Shown one piece after another: positions 24,401 through 33,400 of a stretch of DNA of 64,000 bases. Below the pieces are notes generated by a model, which saw only the letters and a program-made list of their open reading frames with translations, ran no database searches and was not told the DNA's origin. The DNA comes from Bugulina stolonifera (Eukaryota; Bryozoa; Gymnolaemata; Cheilostomatida; Bugulidae): NCBI GenBank assembly GCA_935421135.1, contig OW285192.1, forward strand, positions 787,501 through 851,500, in the 5' to 3' direction. Position numbers and translations under genes: made by a program. Within the stretch, counting starts at the first letter, position 1, and each line of letters begins with the position of its first letter.

Positions 24401-27400
24401 GTATACGAACACTAATTGTGAGAATGTGAGTGTTAGATGAGTAGCGCTATAACAACTACTGAGCACTTAAGGTGCGATGGAGCTTCGTCCGGGAGTTGGA
24501 GTCGTATACAAATGTCCTGTACCATCACACTATTAGCATAGCACATTATAGTGTACTATTAGCATAGCACATTATAGTGTACTATTAGCATAGCACATTA
24601 TAGTGTACTATTAGCATAGCACATTATAGTGTACTATTAGCATAGCACATTATAGTGTACTATTAGCATAGCACATTATAGTGTACTATTAGCATATGCA
24701 CATTATAGTGTACTATTAGCATATGCACATTGTAGTGTACTATTAGCATAGCACATTATAGTGTACTATTAGCATAGCACATTATACTGTACTATTAGCA
24801 TAGCACATTATAGTGTACTATTAGCATATGCACATTATAGTGTACTATTAGCATAGCACATTATAGTGTACTATTAGCATAGCACATTATACTGTACTAT
24901 TAGCATAGCACATTATAGTGTACTATTAGCATAGCACATTATAGTGTACTATTAGCATAGCACATTATAGTGTACTATTAGCATAGCACATTATAGTGTA
25001 CTATTAGCATAGCACATTATAGTGTACTATTAGCATAGCACATTATAGTGTACTATTAGCATAGCACATTATACTGTACTATTAGCATAGCACATTATAG
25101 TGTACTATATGCGCAACGTGTACATTACACCGTATAATATGCACAACATGTACATGTACCATGTTCAGTATGTCCTATAATGCAACAATCAGGTCTTTAG
25201 TTCAGAACATCATTTAAATCAGGAGGATAAGTTATATACGAATATCATCGCCTACAGCTTTTAATGGCATTATATTACCATCTCTTTTGGGCAGAGTATA
25301 CATAGCATTGTTTGGAATCAATACCCCAGCAGGACCAGGGTCTGGATATTAGGAAAAATCTCACGGTGAAAAGATTAAATTTAATGTACTCCGTGCTGAT
25401 ATTTGATGCTGAGAGGTTGCTGCTAAAGAGTCCGAAAAAGACAATGCATGTGCATAATATACATCTACATCTACATGTATATGTACATATCGACAGCATA
25501 GCATATGATAATCATATGTCATATTGTAGCGGTAAAATGTAACTCTAAACTCAGCCTCCCGACTACATGGTACTTGTTATGAACATTCATTGCATGAACT
25601 TACCTGTGTTAACTTGTCTGTGTAGTAAACTTACAATGTGCATTACTGAGCAATTATGCCCTTTTTACACCTATATGTAAAGAGGGCCGACCTCTCAGAA
25701 TTACTTGATATTTATTTTGTACATGATTTGGATGATTTCAAGCATCTTTTGTTGCACCCGACATGTTTTGGGTCGGCCTCGGGTTTCTGGCCACCATCTT
25801 GTTGTGCAACTTCTGAACGACACTACGTCAGCCTTGGACGACACTACGTCGGCCTTTTTATTGGAACCTTTTCCGGAAATTCTAATAGTATATAAAGCAC
25901 ACTGTTTTTGTGTTCATTGTCTCAGTTGATGCTTGTATCTCAATAATGACACTTTTAGACTACTTATACAGAGTCTTTCCTTCGTAGTATTGGTCGTTCC
26001 AGTTGACAAGGTCTCTGACCTTGCTTCCCGAACTGCCTGTTAGGTTGGAACATACTCTTTCTCAGTATAGCGAACAAGCATTGACTCGTGACCACATGGG
26101 TCGTCCTAAGTAGTCACTGGGCTACTTGTACCATCTGTTGATCTTTCATGTAATGAGAAGACTTAGTACCACTCATAGGTTCTTCCTTTTGGACAAGGGT
26201 TTGTCTTAGGACGACATCACAATCCCCCAAAAGTCATTACAATATTGCACGCATTGTGTATTACATGTACATACTGTACATGTAGCATATACAATGTAAT
26301 ACACAATATAAGATGTACAATATGACAATACGTCATATTGTACATACTGTGTATTAATGTGCAATGTACATAGACTATTATGATATATGTCGTATTGCAT
26401 GCATTGTGGATTACATATTGTTATATTGTATGTAGGCTATAATTGTGTATTACATAGCATATAATATATTATGTCATGTTGCATGTGTAGTGTGTTACGT
26501 AGCATGTAATATAGTGTATGTTGTATCGTGTGCATTGTATATGACATACATGTACATGTAGCTTGTAACATATTATTATATTTTTTATGGTGTATCACAT
26601 AGCTATAATATATATGTCATACTGTCTCATATAGCTTAAAATTATAATATACGTATTATGTCATATTGCACATGTATGTATAGTGTACATACTTCAGTTT
26701 GCCTTTTAGTTACTCGTAGCAATATGAGAAGAGCATAGTATTATATAGCAATATGAGAAGTACATAGTATTATATAGCAATATGAGAAGTACATAGTATT
26801 ATATAGCAATATGAGAAGTACATAGTATTATATAGCAATATGAGAAGTACATAGTATTATATAGCAATATGAGAAGTACATAGTATTATATAGCAATATG
26901 AGAAGTACATAGTATTATATAGCAATATGAGAAGTACATAGTATTGAAATTGAAATATTAAGTAGGATGCTACAACTATAATATAATAATATATATATAT
27001 ATATATATATAATATAAAATATAGCATAATAATTGATTATCGATATCCATGTCGACACTCCCTACTTCCAAAGTTGGAAGAACTACATTAGTTTGTTTAT
27101 CAAAAATCACTTTGATTTTTTCAGTATCTCCTGAACCTGCTACATCTGCAATAACATTATGAAACAAATACTTATTGTTATTATTTAATGAATCATAGTA
27201 TCATGCACATCAGACAACAATATACAATGTACATGTACACGTAAGTTATTATGTAATGTCAGCCAATTATGGTCACGCAAGATTAGAGGTAGACACCGCA
27301 GGTCTAAAAAGCAACAAATCGCTTCCTTGTTTATAGCAGAGCCATGGCTCTGGTTTAGAGCAATTGAGATATAATACACCACATTTCAATCTATAGTTCC

Positions 27401-30400
27401 TGACTACATTGTATAGTCGTATAGTGTATACACATTACATTGTATAGTCGTATAGTGTATACACATTACATTGTATAGTCGTATAGTGTATACACAGTAC
27501 ATTGTATAGTCGTATAGTGTATACACATTACATTGTATAGTCGTATAGTGTATACACATTACATTGTATAGTCGTATAGTGTATACACAGTACATTGTAT
27601 AGTCGTATAGTGTATACACAGTACATTGTATAGTCGTATAGTGTATACACATTACATTGTATAGTCGTATAGTGTATACACATTACATTGTATAGTCGTA
27701 TAGTGTATACACAGTACATTGTATAGTCGTATAGTGTATACACATTACATTGTATAGTCGTATAGTGTATACACATTACATTGTATAGTCGTATAGTGTA
27801 TACACAGTACATTGTATAGTCGTATAGTGTATACACAGTACATTGTATAGTCGTATAGTGTATACACATTACATTGTATAGTCGTATAGTGTATACACAT
27901 TACATTGTATAGTCATATAGTGTATACACATTACATTGTATAGTCGTATAGTGTATACACATTACATTGTATAGTCGTATAGTGTATACACATTACATTG
28001 TATAGTCGTATAGTGTATACACAGTACATTGTATAGTCGTATAGTGTATACACAGTACATTGTATAGTCGTATAGTGTATACACATTACACAACATAAAC
28101 TTAGTTCTACCCACCATATACATTATGTGTACATGATGTACAGTGTACATGCATTTTGTGTTCATGTTCATGTAGTAATATTTAGCTAAGAGTTGGTTCA
28201 TCATGGGAATTTAACTCTAGTATATTTTAGAGAGTGCAGCAGGCACTTTTCACCAGGCATAGGTATTCCACCACACCAGTGCCAGCCTGCGATACGGAGT
28301 TGTCCTCTTTCAGCAGATTCTGAACTCCGAGATCTGTGTGCAAATGCTCCAGCTGATTACCGGACTGGAGAAGATGGTAGAGTCTACAGAAACAGATTCT
28401 GTCAGTTATGCCATGGCCTAAATTCCCCGCCATTTGGTGAGCATAAAAGTCTTGAGTACACTACTAGTGGTAAACAGTATATTACCATATAAATAGTATA
28501 TTACCATATGCCATGCACTATAGCATAGTATTATGGTAATGTACTGTAATGTTTTCACTGGGTGTAGTGTGTTTTGTCTGGGACGAACCATTTACAAAAG
28601 TGAAGAGCCTATGAGTGGTGCTAGGTCTTCGTCATTACATGAAAGATCGACAGGTACTTGTCATTCGCTTTAGATAGTATTCTAACTTCCGGAAAATAGT
28701 TCCTGTAAAAGGCCGAAGTAGCATCGTTCGGAAATTGCACAACAAGATGGCGGCCTTCCAGCCGAGGTCCGACCCAAAATAGGTCGGCCATAACAAAAGT
28801 TGCTTAAAATCATGAGATTAGTGTGCAAAATTAATTACAGCTACTTCTGAGAAGTCGGCCCTCTTTACATGGGTATAAAAAGGGTATAAATGCTTAGTAA
28901 TTATAACTACATAGTTAAAATGTGCATAACAATAGAGATATGTGACTAATGTAGGTAAGTACAAGAGGATTAGGAGATAGGTGAGTTGAGCAATGACCAT
29001 CAGGCGAGCTGAGGTCGTATAATCAAATGTCCTGACCATGACAATACTATACCATGTTTACACTAACCGTAACACAATCATTGTTTGGTCTCCATTGTAG
29101 AGCGTAGGAAATTAAAGAAGAAAGAATTGACTCACAAAGTTGGTAGGTTCTTGCTGTAACCTGTACATACAGTATGTACATTATAGTGTACGTGTACATA
29201 TACAATGTAGGTACATTATAGTGTACGTGTACACATACAATGTAGGTACATAGGGACAGTGTTGGTCCACATGTATGACTTTTACATGTACACATGCGTG
29301 TAAGATGCTGGTGTACGGTGTAAGCATGCCTGTATGGGTACATTGATATATACAGGTGTACCTATATGCTGTATAGGTGTGCGTCTTTATGTACATGCGT
29401 GTGTGTCATTGTACACCTATAACGTGTGTGCCTAGGTGTATACATACATGTATTGGGTGTACTGTTTGTATTGGGTGTACATACAGTACATGCACACGTA
29501 TAATATAAACAGTGTCTTATGATGTATTTTTAGAAAAGAGTTTATCTTTGAGAAGTCAAAGACTTGTTTCAAATCCATGAAAATACCAGTTCCTGACTGG
29601 AGTTTGAACCTGGGGCCTTTACGGCACCTAATCGCCTAGCACAGTGAACAGAACATGCTACCAACTATACCAGCTCAGCAACCAGTCTCTGACTGCTCAA
29701 AGATAAATTCCTTGCTAAAAATACATCATATATCATATTAAAAGTGGCCAAACTCCTTAACAAACAGTGTCTTGAAATGCGTAGGAAATGTGTAGGTGAT
29801 GCATAGGTAATGTATAGGTAATGCATAGGTAATGTATAGGTAATGCATAGGTAATGTGTAGGTAATGTATAGGTAATGAGTAGGTAATGCGTAGGTAATG
29901 TGTAGATAATGCATAGGTAATGTGTAGGTAATGCATACTGATAGGTAATGCATAAGTCTTGTGTGTTTCAGTTAAAGACAATGAAGTGACATTAATGAGG
30001 CTGAAACCCATCATTCAGACTAGAGATATGAGGGAATTGTCTCCCCATGATTACAAGAAAGTAGAACCACCAACTAGTCTTCAACTCATGTCGTATCCCA
30101 ATAATCTCTACAACATATACGAACGGGAGGTAGAGACCAGTGTAAGCATACCTACTGCCTATTGGCACCTCGGCAGCATGAACTGCAACAGCCGCTACCC
30201 TGCTCTCTGTAATGCTTTTATTAGATATCCACAGACTGACTATTGTTCTGGTGCAGGGTGTGGTGCCGGTATGTGGCAGGATGTATATGGTCAGTGTTTC
30301 AGCCTCGATGGCTTCCGATATGATCCATCTATTAGAAAGAACATGACCTTCATTTGGCCTCTATCCATGTACAACAGGTATTACAGTTCATGCAACCAAC

Positions 30401-33400
30401 GAACTCGAGCGTCACTTAAATACGACACCAACTGCAGGTATGCTATTCTAACAAATGCAAAGACCGTATAATGTAGACCGGTTTTTGACGGTATACTGAT
30501 ATGCTGTGTTCAGCTATTCACTGATAAACTGTGTTCAGCAATTCACTGATAGACTGTGTTCAAGCAAGGATATACTGTGTTATTAAGTAATTGAACCGAT
30601 AGTCTGTGATTTAGTGATTTGTTGATACTGTGATTCAATGAAACACTGATCTTTCTACAGGTGTGATCCTAGATGTCATTACTTTGGTGATTGCTGCTTC
30701 GATGCATCTAAGACTGAAGACCCGGTCACACCTCTCAACTATACATGTGTGGGACTTATAGATGATGATGAGATCATGGGCTATGCTCTTATTGCTGCTT
30801 GCCCTGAAGGTGCTAATAAAATATACACTGAACTCTGCGAGAAAGGAGTTATTGGAACAAACAGCCCTCTAGCATGGATTGTCAACGATACGAAAAGCTC
30901 ACTAAGGTAGTACTTGTAGACGTTGTAACAATGATATATATGTGCACTGTGTTGTATGCATACTGTGTGTCTCTATGTAACATTGTACACTAGAATACCT
31001 GTGCTGTGCACAATGGTAAAGGGACATTTCGAAACAGGAAGTTTCACAACCAGACAGTTTAAAACTGTGTAGATTACACTTAGAAGAACACAACTGACAG
31101 ATAATTAATTCTACGTGTCTATCTGTGTGTTCTGCCCTCGGGCAGGTCCTTCATCATGCTCCTCTCCAAAACTCTCTATCTTCCGCCTCTCTCTCCATAC
31201 TATGGTATTCCTTTCCACATTTTACGTCAACTAACATCATCATTCTTTTTCTTCCTCTGGGTGTCTTCCTTTCTATCCTTCCTTCTATTACATCCTTCAC
31301 TAACCCCTCATGTCTCAGTACATGAGCCACCCATCTGTTTTTCCTAAACCTAATTGTCTGAACCAATTTACGAAGTTCACTTGCTCACTCTAGGACCTTC
31401 TCATTACTGACCTTTTCTGCCCAGTTGATCTTCTCCATCCTCTTCCATATCCACATCTCAAACGCCTCAATTCTTCTCAACTCTGCCTTTCTGCTAGTCC
31501 ATGTCTCTGAGCCATACATGAAGACACTCCATACAAAACACTGTATTAATCTTTTCTTTAAGTCAGATCTTAAACAACCTGTGAATAGAGTCTTGTACTT
31601 CTCAAACATGTTTTTATCCATCACTATCCTCGCTTTGATTTTGCTATCTAGCACTTTAATAAATTTAGCTGGGATCCCATCAACTCCTTCTGCTCTCTTT
31701 TCTTTCAGTCTTTCTATGGAGGCCGTTGTCTCACTTTCCACCAAACTAGGTCCAACGTCGTCACTATTCACTTCCCTCTCATCTTCTATCATGGCTTCCT
31801 GTGGTCTACCCCCGTTTGTCATACAGTTCTTCAATGTATTCTTTCCATCATGTTTGGATTTGCTCTCCTTCTGTCGACAATTCTAATTTATTAATTTAAT
31901 GGTTGAGGTAGGGGGTTTGGCGTTTCGAACTGTCTGGTGTTGAACTGTCCACTTTCGAAACATCTTGCTTTGAACTGTCTTTTTCGAACAGTCCCATATT
32001 CGTGCACGACATATATGTACATGTAGTACCACAACAATGCACCACCACGATGACTCATAATGTTCGATGTATGTCACCAAACTAGCAGCCATTTGTAGCT
32101 GTCTGCCCTTTTAACAACTAAATGTAAGTAATAGTCAGTAACTCTCTATAGCTGATTAGCCAGTCCAAATAATAGTAAATCAAATAACAAACCTGCAACA
32201 GTTTGCGCTGCCTGGTATCAAATTATTATAGTATTTTAGTCGTAAAAGTGGTAAATGGATAATAATTTTGATGTTGTAAATACGTTGTATTTGCTTACCA
32301 TTTCATTTGTAGCTACAAAAACATATACTGTGCCATGTGCAACAAAGCCCAGGTTGAAAACATTGAATTCTGGGACATGTTGATTGATTGTGACTGGACA
32401 GAAAACAACGGCACGGCTAAATGGTGAGGCATAGCACAGCCCAGCGCAGCACAACCTGCCCTGCTCATCAGTTTTTAATAAGTATGATACTTACTGTAAG
32501 TTGTGGACTCCCAGCACATTGCATAGTGTCAGCACTTTACCTTGATTAGGGAAAAGCATTCATTGCTCAGTGGTGTAGTGGTAAACATACATACAGCATG
32601 AAACAACATAATGTTTTGGTCTGCATGGTACTTTTGTCTCCTACCACAGCAAACATTGTTATTAGGGTTCAGGCATCGTTCAAATGATATACTATTTAAA
32701 ATGGCGAATATGGGATTTTTTTCAGGGGTAACTGTAGTTTCCATCGGTATGCTCCTCCTAGAAACACTAATCCGTATTGGTGTTTCATGGAGGGAGTCAT
32801 CTCCCGCTGTCCCGCTTATTTTGATGACTGGAAGCTAAGCAAGGACTGCCAAGAAGGTTCGGTATCTTGGGTGTATTTAAATGGAACAGTATACAGAAAT
32901 GCCTTCTGTGCCATCTGTAACCTAGGTGACGATTTAACAGATGCTCAGATAGAAGGAGTCTATGACGGCAGTCCAGCAGTGGGTAATAAGACCGACAGGG
33001 TTCGCGACATACCATACTACTACCAGTGGGATAAGCCCAGTGTATTTTATGACTATGTGAGAACATTGGTGCGGTTGAATATTAATAAAAAAGAGTGCTG
33101 TATGAATACGACTTGCTACAACCTCACAGACATTGCGGCTTGGGGTCAACTAAAAGTTACAGATAACTGCATCAATCTACCATTTAATGTAAGTTGTGAG
33201 AATGAGAACAATTACTTGAATACTTTTGATATGGAGCTGCTCATCTCCTATGTCTGCCCAGGCATTGGTGCACCAGTGAAACTGAGTGTGGGGTCGGCAG
33301 CATCCAGTGACAGCATACCTCACTCTACCACTCATATGAGCAAACCCACCTATATCGAGTACTTCTTCAGTGACGTGCAGCAAGTTGGACATCACTCACA

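Larger units (their letters stand above)
18864..24529 (-). mobile_element. Gypsy-type LTR retrotransposon lacking RT, RNase H and integrase
   Basis: 5666 bp with 807-bp LTRs (18864-19670 and 23723-24529), target duplication CTAT (18860-18863, 24530-24533), a tRNA-Leu-type primer site, a G-rich purine tract at the 3' LTR, gag and a frameshifted protease ORF. The ORF after the protease continues for hundreds of residues, but nothing resembling YxDD reverse transcriptase, RNase H or a DDE integrase appears. The element would need proteins from an autonomous relative. Reading frames are intact and the LTRs differ at only four positions, so it inserted recently. Confidence 0.93.
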
